Source: Hyalella azteca
Lineage: Eukaryota > Arthropoda > Malacostraca > Amphipoda > Hyalellidae
Assembly: GCF_000764305.2 (NCBI RefSeq)
Contig: NW_025932894.1
Span: 157,470-221,469 of the forward strand
DNA: 64,000 nt
Direction of reading: 5' to 3'
Shown here: positions 1 through 12,152 of the stretch, one piece after another
How positions within the stretch are numbered: position 1 is the stretch's first letter
Layout: each line of letters begins with the position of its first letter
Position numbers and translations under genes: made by a program
Notes under the pieces: generated by a model
Databases searched by the model: none
What the model was told of the DNA's origin: nothing
What the model saw: the letters and a program-made list of their open reading frames with translations, nothing else

Positions 1-929
1 GCAAGTGGTCCTGACTGTGTATTAATGGCTTCTCAGATGAAAGGAAAGAAGGCTCTCCTTTTATACATGCTGTATAAAAGACAGCAAAGGAAGAAAAGAA
101 GGCGGTGCTGGATTCACAATATAGTGAATTTAAGGCCGCAAGAAGGTGAATTTGCCACACTGTTTGGAAGGCAGCGTTGTTGGGGACTAATCAATAAATA
201 AACATCATCTGACCCCGAACACTTGGCCAATGAGCGCAAATAAAAAGGATGAATAAAAACTGATAAATAAAGAACTATACTAATAAATGAACGATAAAGA
301 CAAGAATAAAAATTACAAAACTATAAACCGTGCGTCTTTCTAGCCCTTGCCTAATAATTCCTAATCACGTCCTATGTTCGGAGGCTCGCTCTGTGGTGGA
401 TCACATAGCAATGACAAGTTACATGACGGATCTACAAGAGGTGACTTAATAGTTCACTCAAAAAGCAAAATGACAAAACCGTAGCCTAACTATCTATGAA
501 ATTATTACATTGAAAGGCTATCCCTAACATCGTTTACAAACTTGTCATTACAAAATTAATTCACTACTCATTACATTCATTAACAAGAAGAATGAGTTTC
601 ATTATCCTTACCTCTTTTAGTAACTGGAGCTGCATACACCCTCGCCGACCCACTGTCTGTACCGCAATAGGTAGTGGTGTCGGCGTGAAAAACCGCCCAG
701 TGTGAAAGATTACATTGAATACCATTGCTAGCTCAACGTCGCGGCAAATCTACCGCCGCAGTTTTATCAGGAAACACGTGGGCGTCAGGCGTCAAATTCT
801 ACGCCGTGTTTAAAAGCCGTCGTGTGTGAACAGCAGTGTGCATTTCTTATGTCCGCTAAAGTCCGACGGCAAATACCGTCGGATGCTGGCGGTATTTACT
901 GCCCTGTGTGAATGGGGCCTTACACCATA
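1..929. other. No host gene seen; repeat-derived sequence
   Basis: I see no supported gene here. Positions 333-412 resemble 1698-1778 in the same orientation. The best match is the last 45 bases of each, ending in TGGTGGATCACATAGCAAT. The pair brackets the gag-like relic, so they may be remnants of element ends such as LTR fragments, although no full LTR can be drawn. Positions 850-925 contain a short palindrome and a TGTGTGAATGGGGCC end typical of MITE termini, which seems to interrupt the gag-like reading frame. Confidence 0.45.
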
Positions 930-1690
930 GACCACATCAGCGCACCCATCATCACTTGTTACGGACGAAAAGCCCTCGACATTACTTGCTGACACGCCTT
1001 TGGTAATCAAATCATCTCTATTTATGTAAACTGCCGAGTTAACAGCTGAACGATCTAAAGATTCACGAAACTTACAATAATATTCTGGCTGTGACGCTCT
1101 TCGATCGGCCAACTTACCAACACGAGCACGTCTGTAACGTGAGCATTTCCGAAGAAAGTGCAAACCTGAGCCACAAATGAAATACTGCTTCAACCGGGTA
1201 CGGCATTCACGACGTGCGTGACCGGCGCGTAGACAGTATTCACAAACATCGTCATCAGATTTGGAGCACCGGCCATCACGCACTGCACGGTCGCCTTTTC
1301 TTCCCCGAGGGTCTTTTGACTTGGCCTGGGCTTTCGAACAGTGAGGTCGAAGACGAGAATTATCGTGCTGACGAAAACTGTGGGATTCTGACGTTTGATG
1401 ACTCTTACTTGATTGCGGTGTCACGGATTATCTTGCGTCGCCCGCAATCGATATTTTCCTTTAGAGTTACTTCGCTGTTAATCTGGAAATACGGCACCCA
1501 TGTCCTTTTGAACTGGCGTAACGTGTCTTAGCATTTGCTTGGCAAAGAACCCTCCCTCAGCACGAGTCTCGAGAAAAACCATGTAAAATGATCTATATTT
1601 TCCTGGACAAAATCAAACTCTTCGTTTCGAAAAGGCGCAGAACAGTCTCTGCCATGACCACTTGCCATTTTCAAACGGATATAAACCTAT
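930..1690 (-). pseudogene. Decayed gag-like fragment with CCHC zinc knuckle
   Basis: This reads as the nucleocapsid part of an LTR-retrotransposon gag protein, which binds element RNA. In the open frame starting at 1424, residues 61-74 form a full CX2CX4HX4C knuckle (Cys61, Cys64, His69, Cys74). A second knuckle follows at residues 81-94 but has Tyr81 where the first Cys should be. Ser/Arg/Lys-rich sequence precedes it. Upstream, to about 1690, other frames carry more gag-like coding sequence starting MASGHGRD, broken by stops and frameshifts. The last 40 residues of the frame are MITE-like DNA rather than gag. No protease, reverse transcriptase or integrase is visible, so this is a dead fragment. 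Confidence 0.6.
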
Positions 1691-1697
1691 AAATTGT

Positions 1698-1778
1698 TTG
1701 TCTTGCAAGCCTCTCACTTTCAACTCATAAGAATGTCCTAGGTTCAGAGCCCTGCTCCGTGGTGGATCACATAGCAAT
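1698..1778. repeat. Direct repeat partner of 333-412
   Basis: This segment shares its last 45 bases closely with 367-412 and has weaker similarity before that. It lies 1.37 kb away in the same orientation, on the other side of the gag-like relic. This fits the ends of a decayed retroelement, but no tRNA primer site or polypurine tract could be assigned. Confidence 0.45.
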
Positions 1779-3035
1779 CAATTAACGTACCTCCACGGCA
1801 AGAACACTAGACACAATGATTGACTAAATACTGTTGGAGGTCACGGCTAAGGTGATTGAAAACATTGCAACTCAAAAATTATATACATAGCAATAAATTA
1901 AATTTATTTCCTCTACAGTGTGTACTCTGACGGTTCGCTCAAACGAAGGTGTTTGCCGTTGTTCTAGGATCTTTCCACTGTTGCTGTTGTGAGACGTCGA
2001 TACATTCGTGTTTGATGTTATTGTAGTTGTTGCCCAGCGCCCGATCCCGACGTCACTGGTCCGGCCGAGGCTAGAGCCAACGAACAACCGCAGCGGGGCC
2101 CTTCAAAGGTCCAAGGTGTTATGGGGTGTTGGGGCAGTCGAAAAAGTTAGGCCCGTAATCCGGTGAGATATGAAAATAACTGTAAAAGTTGCTGATGTTG
2201 TTGATTACGCTTATGTAGCAGTTCAGAAGTATGCAGTGACCGGAGCAAAGTTGAGCCAGCGTCCGTCTTGCAGATCTTGGTAATGATTGTTGAGATTTTT
2301 CTATTTTTGGGAGTGGAGGAGGCCAACCGTTGAGCAGTACCGGTACGCGGTACACGGCGACCACGTAGCTCGGGCAGCGTTCTAGTGGAGGGTGTTCCTG
2401 GCTGTTATAAGGGTTGCACTGTTAATCTTGATTGATTCTTGACTGGCTAAACAGCATTGTTGTATTGAGTGTAAGAGTGTCTCTTGTTTTGCGATGTTGG
2501 TGGAGCGATCTTGTACTTTGTTGGCAGCCATGTAATGGGCTGAGGCAAGGCAGAGAGGCGGTCTGTGTGTTTCCTAACGGTGAGCATTTAATATTCGGAG
2601 TGGAGATATTGTTCGGCGGTTGTATTGAGGCAACCGGTTATGGTTCTCAGAGTTTTGAATTGTTTGGAGACGGGTGGTTTTGGCGGAAGAAGTGGCAGGA
2701 GATTAGGTTGGGCTGGCGTAGTCAATTATTGGGCGGCCGATGGGTTTTTATGTATGTAGTCGAGTTTTCTTAAATTGTCCATAGGAAGTGCCTAAGAGGG
2801 CTTTCAGTACGTTGCTGCGTTTTGAGGTTTTTTGAGGTGCTTTGGATATATAGTAATTGAAGAGGGCAGGTGACAGAACGGAGCACTGAGAGATGCCTGT
2901 GTGGATAATACGCTTGGCTCACTAGTAACCCATGGGTGTTGATTTTTATTTGCGTACTACTCTTTAAAAAATGATTTCGCGTTTCATAATCTACAACAGT
3001 ATGAACGTTTCATGATCTACATCAATAGTATGAAC
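1779..3035. other. Intergenic; no gene recognised
   Basis: Open frames here are short, have no recognisable domain and are not flanked by splice sites that would build a gene. The stretch at about 2430-2760 is G/T-rich and lacks stops in one frame. That is composition-driven and I do not call it coding. Confidence 0.5.
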
Positions 3036-3070
3036 GCTTCATACTGTTGTCTACAACAACAGTATGAAGC
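3036..3070. repeat. Perfect 14-bp inverted repeat (hairpin)
   Basis: The arms GCTTCATACTGTTG (3036-3049) and CAACAGTATGAAGC (3057-3070) are exact reverse complements around a 7-base loop. Related CAGTATGAA words repeat nearby at about 2999-3090. It lies about 320 bases beyond the stop of protease A, too far and too lacking in U-tract or context to call a processing signal. Confidence 0.7.
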
Positions 3071-3393
3071 CAAAACAGTATGAGTTTTGGCTTGCACAAG
3101 TCAATCACTCAAATAATGATGAAATCTAAACATGGATACATAAAGTTACATAAAATGTGACCATCACATATTATTCTTAAAATGTCAATGCAATGACAAA
3201 GCAACAGATCGATTGAATTTGCGATATTAAAGTGATCTCAACCATTAACTGAAGAAATTGTCAATTAACACTTCAGGAACATGAAGCTCCCTTTGTATCG
3301 TGGGAGTCACTCAGTAAAAGGCTAAGAAAAGATCATTTCTATAGGTTTTTATAAATGTATTTTGATTCAATTCCTGAAAATAAAAAATGTAAT

Positions 3394-6300
3394 TCAAGAA
3401 TCAATGGCGATGCCAGTTTTTTCCGAGATCCAGTCTAGGTAGTGGGTGACGCGGGTGAAGACATCCGGGTAGCCGGTTTCACAACCGGTGCTGGAGCCGT
3501 AGGATACAATGCCGCGGGTGTAGGTCTTGCCTCCGTCCACATAGTTCATGGGTCCACCGGAGTCACCCTGGAGTTTAGGACATGCAAGTTGAGAGTCTCG
3601 AGAACAGTGCCTCAATATATATACTTCGATAGAATATTGATATGATTCAAGAGTTAAATTTCAATGCAAAACACTAGACAAGATTGAAAATTAAAAAATA
3701 TCTATCAATCATATCCGGTAAAGAATCTTTCTTTTATTAATCTTTTGTAAATTATAAAAAATTATTATTTTTCAAATATATAATTCTGCGAATTTGATGA
3801 TTTATTTGGAACCAGCAGGTCAGCAGGTTTGCTAGCCCGAGCTCGATAATTCTTACATTTTAGGACCTCGTTGTTCCTGTAGCCCATAATCCTGTTTATT
3901 GTAATGAAACCTATGGATGTTAATTTAAAAATTACTTATTCAAACCCAACATTTACATGGTCCAAAAAACTCCCATTAAATCTCTTTTCATAATATGAAA
4001 GAACCATCTCGAACCTTGCAAATTAAATTAAGAAATACCAATCTAAAATTAAATTTAAATTTCTATTAACTTCTTCCCGCCCATTTTTTAATATCTTTCT
4101 ACATTCACCAAGAATAAATTTAAAGCTTCAGGCATTATATCGATTCAAGAGAATCGTATGTACGCACCTGTACAGCCACTCTGTGTTTACGGCTTCAAGT
4201 TTTAAGCGCGCACAAAACACAAACTTTGACAATTATTTATAAAATTCCCAAAATAAACGACTTGAAATTTGATCATTCACTGAACATGTGACCCAATCAT
4301 CTAACGAACGATGATCTCTTGTTTGGAATAATCAGTTTTGAAGAATTAGTGCTCACCATACAGGTTCCCTTGCCTCCCGTCGAGTCGATGCAGATAACGT
4401 TTGGAGTCACCGATGCTCCTCCGTAAGTGTCCGCGCACACATCGTTGCTCAGAACCGGCACGACGACCTGGCGCAACACGTCGCTGATCGTGCTTTGAGC
4501 TGTTGAAATTTTTGTATTTTGATCGTCACTCTAATAACATTTCTGATCCATCGGCGTACATCTTCACAACCATTTTGTAGTTTTGATTTAATATCATATA
4601 TGGTTTTCAAACATGTATGTAGATAGTGTTAATAGGTTCAAAGTATAATGATCGTTTATATCAAGCAGCCTAGGGCGCACGTTTAATACGCATTTTTTTC
4701 ACAATCTCGGTTCAGATCTCACTATCAGAGGGACGTCCCCAGCCAGAGGGGTTGACCAGAACTCCGTCCTGGAGCTCCGGGGCGCTGGCGGCGGGCAGGC
4801 ACACGGGGGCAATATAACCTAAGCACCAAAATAACGATAATACTTAATAAAAATAAATGATATTCCAACTATACTAAAACTTAGCTTCAAATATGTTTTT
4901 TATAATTTTATAGATGCATCTTTTAAACTTACATATGATAGAATCCGTTTGAACAGCTTCAAGTTCAGTACATGCACGAAATCTGCTCTGCGCAGTTATG
5001 TTCAAATTGAAAAATTAATTAAAAGAGGATTCGTAATTATAATCAGACTCAAAAAAAATATATACCAAATTGAAAACTGCGACGAAGAAGGCAAATTGGG
5101 GGCTTTCGTTTACCAATCGGAAATTCCATTGACCCCCATATCAATGGGCAATAAGCACAACAGCGCGAATGCCACTTCAAATTAAACAATTTATAACTCT
5201 ATTGCGAGCAGGAACTAAACCAGTATAATAATATTTTGCACAACTATAAATTCGATTGAAAATATAACGTTAGGTATCAATTCGACTGAAAAAATAGCGT
5301 TAGCCAATTCGTGACCCATTATATTGTGACGTACCATAGTCGACCGAATGTAGGTGAGCGTACATTATTAGTGCGGTAACACAACCGAAAAAATTCTTAC
5401 TTGACCAAACCAGCGGCTCGGGTAGGTGGATAACGGCAATGTCGTCCCTGATCAATGCATCGTTATAATGTTCATGGATAGTGAAGTCGGTGGACGTGAA
5501 GGTCAACTGTGTGGGCTCGTTCTGTCGGACATTGTGGGCTCCTGCGACCACCTCAACACTGGCAGCTCTGTTAAGACATTTGCAATGAGACATAGAGATA
5601 ATTTCTCCTCGCCTTAGGGTACCCACACAGTAAAGGCAGGTTTGCCCGCACGGGCAACCTGCTCCAACCTGCCACAAGAATGAACATAGGATAATAATGT
5701 AAGTGTTAACAGTGAAAACCTGTACGAATAGGCCAGTGCCAGGCCTATTTATTTCAATTTCAGGTGCCAGCCTCAGCAGGTAACTTGCTTTCACTGTGTG
5801 GGTACCATTACAGTTGCTTACCAGAACAAATGAAAGTATGTAGAAATCTCAAACTAGTTACTTAACTTGGTAATTTAGTTATAGACCTAGTACTTGGATA
5901 TTCGTTGGCGGCTAGATGATACCAAAGATAAATACCCAAGTATTGTAATTTTTCACTGTGGGGAAAACATTAGCTGGAAATATTCATGGATGTTACAGGC
6001 GACGCTGGCAATAACTGCGGCAAGAACGGTAACTGCGGCAAGAACGTAATTAACAGGCGATAGTGCTGTACCGAACAGCAATGTTAGCATTTGGAAGTTA
6101 ACGCGGGCTTCTCTAATCAAGAGTATAACTAGAGCAATAAGTAATGCACAGTCATTTTAGTTTTAGAATATACTATACCACACAATTACTTGAGTATCAT
6201 TTTTTATATCCTTACCCGTCCATGCAGTGCGCCGCTGTCAGAATCCATTGGTCATCAATGATGGAGCCGCCGCAGAAGTACATGTCGTCGATGAAGAGGG

Positions 6301-7372
6301 CGACCATCCAGGGGTAGGAGTGTGGCACGGCCTCCTCGCCTCCCACAATGCGGTCCTGAGCGGGTACGGGGCCGCAGCCCGCAACTGCAGGGGAATTTCA
6401 GACCAATTTATAATTTTATTCCTGCTGCTTCCGCCTTGCTCGTTAAATCGCAAAATTTTGTTCCTCAAAGTTTTTTATTTTAGCCATTTTTCTTTGGCAT
6501 GCAGAATTAATTACAGTTCTTGACCAATGAAAAGTCACAAGTCACACAGGGACGACGTTCATTCACAAGTTCCGTTGCATGTGAGGAGAATTAATGATAT
6601 TAGTAATCTTAGGGAGTTCGTGATTGAAATATCGTAATTTTACGCAGAAGTGACAATATTTTCCAGGGAAAGACACAGATAGACAATAAGTCAAGCAACG
6701 CTTAAAATATTAACTTTTTTTTAGCATTTGTGCCTTATTCACAAACCGGTTAATGAACGTACCCTGTCGGGTGCCGGGGGTCTACTCTCTTGGGGCGTTG
6801 GACTCTTAATAATTATTAGGTTTCATAATATTGATTAAGACTCTTTATAATTTGGCTGAATATAATGCAAATGTTGAATGGTTCTTATCTAGAGCAGCTC
6901 AAACTGATCAAAAGTAAAGCCTTCTTATTGCCGTATCACATCAACAAACGTACCCTGTCGGGTGCCGGGGGTGTACCCTCTGGGGACGTAGGACTCGATG
7001 ACCTGCTTGTAGGGCGCAGCGTGCACGTTGGGGGAGACGGTGAGGTGACGTGGGGTCCAGCGCCACTCCACCCCCGCTGCGGGGTTGCCCGCCTGGTGAG
7101 AGATTAAAGTTACTTTCTATACCGATCGTGTTACCCATTTGCGATAATTTCGTTCGATATGAACTGATAGCATCTTTTAAATACTTGATTTAAGGCTTAT
7201 GCGTAAATTGTTATACTTCAGCCTGAAGCAAAGCCAATGCTGCTGCAAGCATTAAAGCTATTAATATTCAGCCATTTAGCGTAAATTATAAATTGAATAA
7301 CGTAAAACATAACACACTTACGGCCACTGCTGCGCAGCAAGCGAAAGCAACGACGACCGACCTGATGAACAT
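3394..7372 (-). CDS. Brachyurin-like chymotrypsin-family serine protease A
   Basis: A secreted S1 serine protease zymogen of 312 residues, probably digestive. Coding exons: 7322-7372, 6954-7092, 6216-6384, 5401-5567, 4723-4818, 4357-4499, 3394-3567. All junctions are GT-AG and phases run 0,1,2,1,1,0. Exon 1 is a 17-residue signal peptide ending CCAAVA. A propeptide starting AGNPAAG and ending CGPVPAQDR leads to the mature start [14 protein letters not shown]. The catalytic triad is His in TAAHC (exon 3), Asp in RDDIAV (exon 4) and Ser in GDSGGP (exon 7). By chymotrypsin numbering Gly189 and Asp226 (CETGYPD) match brachyurin rather than trypsin. A Cys in the propeptide and one in APVCLP could form a disulfide that keeps the propeptide attached. 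Odd points: a MITE in intron 3 and a scrap of exon 2 in intron 2. The family call is firm; the substrate is inferred. Confidence 0.93.
5617..5807. mobile_element. 191-bp PIF/Harbinger-like MITE in intron 3 of protease A
   Basis: The left end GGTACCCACACAGTAAAGGC and the right end, read in reverse complement as GGTACCCACACAGTGAAAGC, form terminal inverted repeats. TTA flanks both sides (5614-5616 and 5808-5810), the target duplication typical of PIF/Harbinger elements. It has no coding capacity. Introns 3 of genes B and C lack it, so it arrived after the duplications. Its near end is about 50 bases upstream of the exon 4 acceptor. A truncated relative in opposite orientation is at 46326-46430. 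Confidence 0.8.
6763..6804 (-). pseudogene. Relic of protease exon 2 inside intron 2 of gene A
   Basis: On the minus strand this 42-base piece repeats the 3' end of exon 2 with its GTACG splice donor, but has an in-frame TAG and small indels. The sequence next to it (6730-6760 and further into intron 2) aligns with the intron 2 start of gene B (14935-14955). This spot is therefore the original exon 2 end, and the working exon 2 (6954-7092) lies beyond an inserted stretch. Confidence 0.75.
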
Positions 7373-7423
7373 CTTCAAGTTGAGAGCCAATAAGCAAGTT
7401 GCTATACTGATATGGCACTGAGT

Positions 7424-7431
7424 CTTATATA
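7424..7431 (-). promoter_or_regulatory. TATA box of protease A
   Basis: On the minus strand the sequence TATATAAG lies about 52 bases before the ATG. An arthropod-type initiator ATCAGT follows about 23 bases downstream. The equivalent site is present upstream of genes B and C, which supports it. Confidence 0.65.
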
Positions 7432-9150
7432 ATATTGGCTTCAATTGAGTCATATGACAACATCATGCATGATAATATGGAAGACATCCCTCATGGGAAC
7501 GAATTTATTTCTGGCATTCTCCTTCACACGCCCCGACAACTATCGCTATCACCAGCTGCCTGACTTGCCAGCTTATCTGTGGGCAATGCTGGCACGGCCT
7601 CTCTATTTCCTTTGGGTGCGTGACAATCAAGCCCTCTAGTGATACGACAAGAACATATTTATAATAAGAAATTGAACAAGGAAAATTGTAGGGATCTTAG
7701 CTGAATATTCAGGTGTACTTTCGGAAACAGAGGGAGAATAAGAATAATAGTAACTAATGTGTGGGACGTAGAATAAGTTAAGGTTGACTATCCCGTAGCA
7801 GTGTAAGAATTCAGAGCTGACTTGTTGTGGGACCAAAGCAAGGACTAGTTTAGTGAATTCAGACAACTGCAGAGGTATGTGTAACTGTCGATATTTATCA
7901 ATATTGTATTTAATTGGTGTGTTGATATTATGTGAGATATCTGGTAGGGAATTACCCGACTAATTGTAACTTCGATTTTGTTCATGTAGGGAGAAGTCAA
8001 CCCGGATAGAAGATCACAAGAGGCTATCAAGAAGACTCAGTGTTGTGCATATATAAATTGTTACTGTGATGTGAGAAACCTCTACTATGCTGTGCCCTAG
8101 CATATGAAAGAAGAGAGTTCTGTACCATATTACGATACCCATGTTCGCGTTAACTTGTTCGATTTCTTAATCTAAGTGTTCACTTTTCATTAATATTAAA
8201 TTAATTGTGTTAACTCGAGATCATTATTTAACCCCAGCACGAAAGATCATTACAAAAATAGTAATAGTAAATAGTATTTAAGGCTACAAATTACAAGCGA
8301 CGTTAATTTGTCCAATACCTTTTGCTTCAGCGCATGTATTTGAATGGAACTTGGAAATATTGCTCTTTCTATTTCGAAATTTGTTCATACGTACAGTATG
8401 TGTTTGATTTTTTTAAATTCCGTTTACATCGCTTATTTTACAATTTTCAGATAAAGATTTCTAAAAACAAACGACTGGTACGAATTTCAATTACGTTCTC
8501 GTTTATTTTTCATGCAGAAAATTTATGTGTTATATGGAGAGATCATTACTGAATAGATGGAATACTTAATTACATGATTCGGCCTAGTACAATAAATTCT
8601 CAGATTCAAGCGTGGTTAACACAGAGCCCGACCCAGAACTTTCGTGACCAACAACTCATCTACTCTATTATAATTCAATTCTCCATTTCCACTCCAATTC
8701 TATAGACTATAGAGTGAGACTTCCAGCGTGCGTCTCACCTGAGGTGGCGCCGTGAGACTTCACCTGCGCGGCTGCGCTCCCTAAGCACTAAGAAGTTAAT
8801 ACCAAAAGTAGTAAAATTTGTTGCAAAATAACCATTTGAAGAATAAAAAATACAAATACATGTTGAAACGTGCAGTAATATCCGCTATGTTTAATATTCT
8901 CAAAACAGTTATTCAGTCATGTAATGTTATTCTCAATCAATGTTGAGCATTCTCATGTCCTCAATTCAAGTTTACAATTTTCAATTTTTTATAGCAATTC
9001 AGATTCATTTCCAATATTCCGCTTCATAATGGGTTCATGATCAAACGGGAACCTAGAACTTTCTAGACAATGCACCATTCGAATCAAATACACCCTTTAA
9101 TTGCTGCTGTCTCGTGTGAAACACGAGGTTATTTATGCAGAGAAAATCTT

Positions 9151-9243
9151 ATGTCCCTGCTAGTGGCAACATCCTTATATGCCTTGTCGTGCGTTCTTGC
9201 AAATAGAATAGTTGACGCAGAACTAGCCCGAAGCAACATTGAC
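9151..9243 (+). CDS. Possible signal-peptide exon of an unknown secreted protein
   Basis: A 31-codon stretch starts MSLLVATSLYALSCVLA, a plausible secretion signal, continues NRIVDAELARSNID, and ends exactly at a strong splice donor, GTAAGTTTTT (9244). An in-frame ATG also exists 27 codons earlier. I could not find a second exon downstream. It may be a real first exon, a relic, or chance. Confidence 0.25.
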
Positions 9244-11304
9244 GTAAGTTTTTAAAATGAAGCAATTATGTGTTCATTGCTTTGTTCATTTTCTGAAACT
9301 ATCTTTGTTTGTGAATTCTGAAATAATAGAAAGGAAATGTAGCTTTTAGAATTGACTCCTGTTTTCTGGTTCCTTGCAGTTTTAAAAAATATGTACCCTA
9401 AATACTGGTGGCTGTTACCCCACCTATGGGAGATTTTTTTTATCCCCAGATAATTACAGAGAAAAAATGGGCTCAAAATTATTATGGCTTAAAATTAAGT
9501 AGGTTCTAAATAATAACGGGCTTAAAATTAAGTAGGCGGCACATTTGCGTTTCATTACACCCTGTCAACACTGACTAACCATTCCTCTACCATCCATTAT
9601 TCTGGTACGTCTATATAGTTTCCTTGCTATAAACCATATCTCCATCATCACTGATTGCTCAAATAGTTTCAGTTGACTTTGGAATGAAAATAGATTATTA
9701 TTTTTGAATATATCAAATTTCAATACTTGTATATTTTTCATGCTTAAATTTGCACAGTAAGTTCATTACAATACTGTTTATTAATCAGCTGGCATTTTCT
9801 TGAGTTATGACAAAAGGAGACGAGATAGTTCGCATATAAGCCCGGCCTTACTGCGTAGTCAAGATTACCAAGATTGGAACAGCAAGTTGGAGGGTTCTAA
9901 ACCCCCAACTACGTACGCGGAAAAATTCCTATGCAAATTGACCAGATGACAGGATGGAAAAAAATTGGCGACAAACCAACAAGGATCAATTAAAACTGAT
10001 GCCGCTATAACATATTTCAGTGGCTCTTAATTACTCATAATACATTTTATTTTTGCATAGTTAACGAAAAACTAATTACAACCGCAATTCAGACAATTTG
10101 TAATGATAAAAAAGTATGATAAAGTAACTGTTTCAATGATTTCAATAAAGTTAAATTTCAATGATTTCGAGTATTTCTAAAACCGTTGACTAGTCTCTGG
10201 ACTCTGCTCGAGTTAAAAATTTAGTTAATGTTTTCAAGGACTGGGCTTGCATATCTTTGATTCATCGCACGCCTAAAAAACAAATTGAAAATCTCTTCGC
10301 CGAAACAATCACTAAAGATAGACACAATTCAATGACATATTCCCATACAAGGGACCTATCCTTTCGTGCATATAGTAAACATGAAGTGTGTTGCGGGCGT
10401 CTGGCTGCATGCCGGCAAAAAAATTCTACTATATTTCACTTATAATCCTAAAAAATTTGGTTGCTTCGTGGATCAGATTTAATGGAATCAATCAGAAAAT
10501 TGATTGCGATTCAAGCAACGAAATTTATAATATAACTTAGAATCATCTGATGTTTATGGCTCTGTAAGGATAAATAGGCATTTCCAACTTAAAATTGGTT
10601 TCTCCACTAAACATGGATCTATCTCCTGGTATCGTGTGAAAGAAAAGGTCTGCACGACAGTGCACGTCTGCACCCAAGCCTTGTGCTCGTGGCAAAAGGA
10701 GATAGGATTTTGAGCGTGATGACCTGAACGAGCATTCAGAGTCACAGTCGGTAACGGTAAGCTGCTGCGCGACACGCTCAGTATTCATCGATGTTTGTAA
10801 GGAGAGGAAGAGGGCAGCAAGGTCGAAGAAGTGAAGGTATAGCATATATAGTATTGTGTTGTTTCAGTAAAGCATACGGCAGCTCAGTTGGTATTGACTT
10901 TCACATATTTCCATTACTTACTTGCCAAAGCAACAGCTAACAACTATCAACAGAATTGGGCCCAGCATCCGCTTAGTATTCGACAGAGAAATCGAGACGT
11001 ACGAACTGAGGAGGAAAATAAAGTTCTGGCCCCGCCTCACGATTCGTGAAACTTTGTAAAAGCGTCGTCGCTGGAGCTAAACGATGGAGGTACTAACAGT
11101 TCAAGTAACACTACAGCAGCTCAGAGAATCTGTAAATGAGAATAATATATCTGAAACAAAACTTGGCGCCTACGGAACTGTATCAGAAACTGGGCGACCG
11201 AAGACTACCTCTGATAAATAATCCGCGCATCGAATAAAAAATGCCTTATTTGCGATACAAAAACTTCGGTGAAACCTCGTTTTAGGATAATCGGTTCGCA
11301 CATT

Positions 11305-11412
11305 ATGGTGAGAGCCCTGAGGGAAGAAAAGAAAGAATATGTGCTCATGCAGCTACGATTTTTGTCTGAAGTCGCATCTTCATCGTTGATGAACGATTGC
11401 GAAGCCGTTTAG
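11305..11412 (+). pseudogene. Short unidentified coding-like scrap
   Basis: A 35-codon frame (MVRALREEKKEYVLMQLRFL and on, ending ...NDCEAV) has protein-like composition: a charged helix with heptad-like spacing. It has no start context, splice sites or partners. The 200 bases upstream are broken by stops in every frame. I do not recognise it; it may be the decayed end of a retrocopied gene. Confidence 0.2.
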
Positions 11413-12123
11413 TTAATTAAAGCAATACATATACTGAGTTTTAGTCTTTTACACGCGTTGATAAGCAGAGAAAACGTAAAACTGCATACATCGAACTCAA
11501 GTGAGCGGAGGAGGCGCTTGAAGAAACAAGTTTCGACGATCATACGATGAGATCTTGTAGTGCGCCAAAATTTACGAGTTTCGTTTTCTGATTAATCATC
11601 CCTTTCCCTTTAACTTGGAAACAACCTAGGAATTTTACATCTTATTTGCATTTGGTCCTTACCCATTATCAGCAGGCCGATCCTCCCAGCAAGTTAGTTA
11701 GGAAAACTCTAGGTCGTTAAAATCAGTTTCTATGTAATTATCTGAATAATTGGTGTTAGATATAACTTATTCCTTTAATGAAGATTATTTATAAGATTCA
11801 CTTTTATACAGGTGCCTACGTTGCCAAAGGTATCATTCACATTAATATCCCATTACTCATTATTTATCATCTAAGACCTCCTTGTAACAAATTTCTATTG
11901 CAATAAAATCCCGGCATCCAATCTATTTAATTTCCAATCTTGCTCCCTGCGTGAGTAAGGACTGTCACTGACCTCACAATCTCTGTAACGACGGATGAGC
12001 GGTCGTAATGTGGCTACCTAACATTAAACTAACACTATAAGTTTTATGAGCATATACCTATGAGAGTTCATAAAGCATTCATATTGGGATAAATAGTCTG
12101 ATCCACATTATTTTTTCTGAGAA

Positions 12124-12129
12124 TTTATT
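12124..12129 (-). terminator. Polyadenylation signal of protease B
   Basis: AATAAA on the minus strand, 24 bases after the TAA stop. Gene C has the same signal 44 bases after its stop; none is clear for gene A. Confidence 0.6.
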
Positions 12130-12152
12130 TCAAGTCTGGTCCTGGAACTTGA

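Larger units (their letters stand above)
7440..12123. other. Intergenic between proteases A and B; no firm gene
   Basis: About 4.7 kb of AT-rich sequence. Apart from two weak candidates listed separately (9151-9243 and 11305-11412) I see no coding exons, RNA genes or intact mobile elements. Confidence 0.5.

Noticed and set aside
5300..5794. 164-codon minus-strand frame as a stand-alone gene
   Set aside because: It is exon 4 of protease A extended by chance into intron 3, the MITE and intron 4.
6238..6468. Minus-strand frame [20 protein letters not shown] and its twin at 14442-14645
   Set aside because: These are out-of-frame readings of protease exon 3; the real frame reads [14 protein letters not shown].
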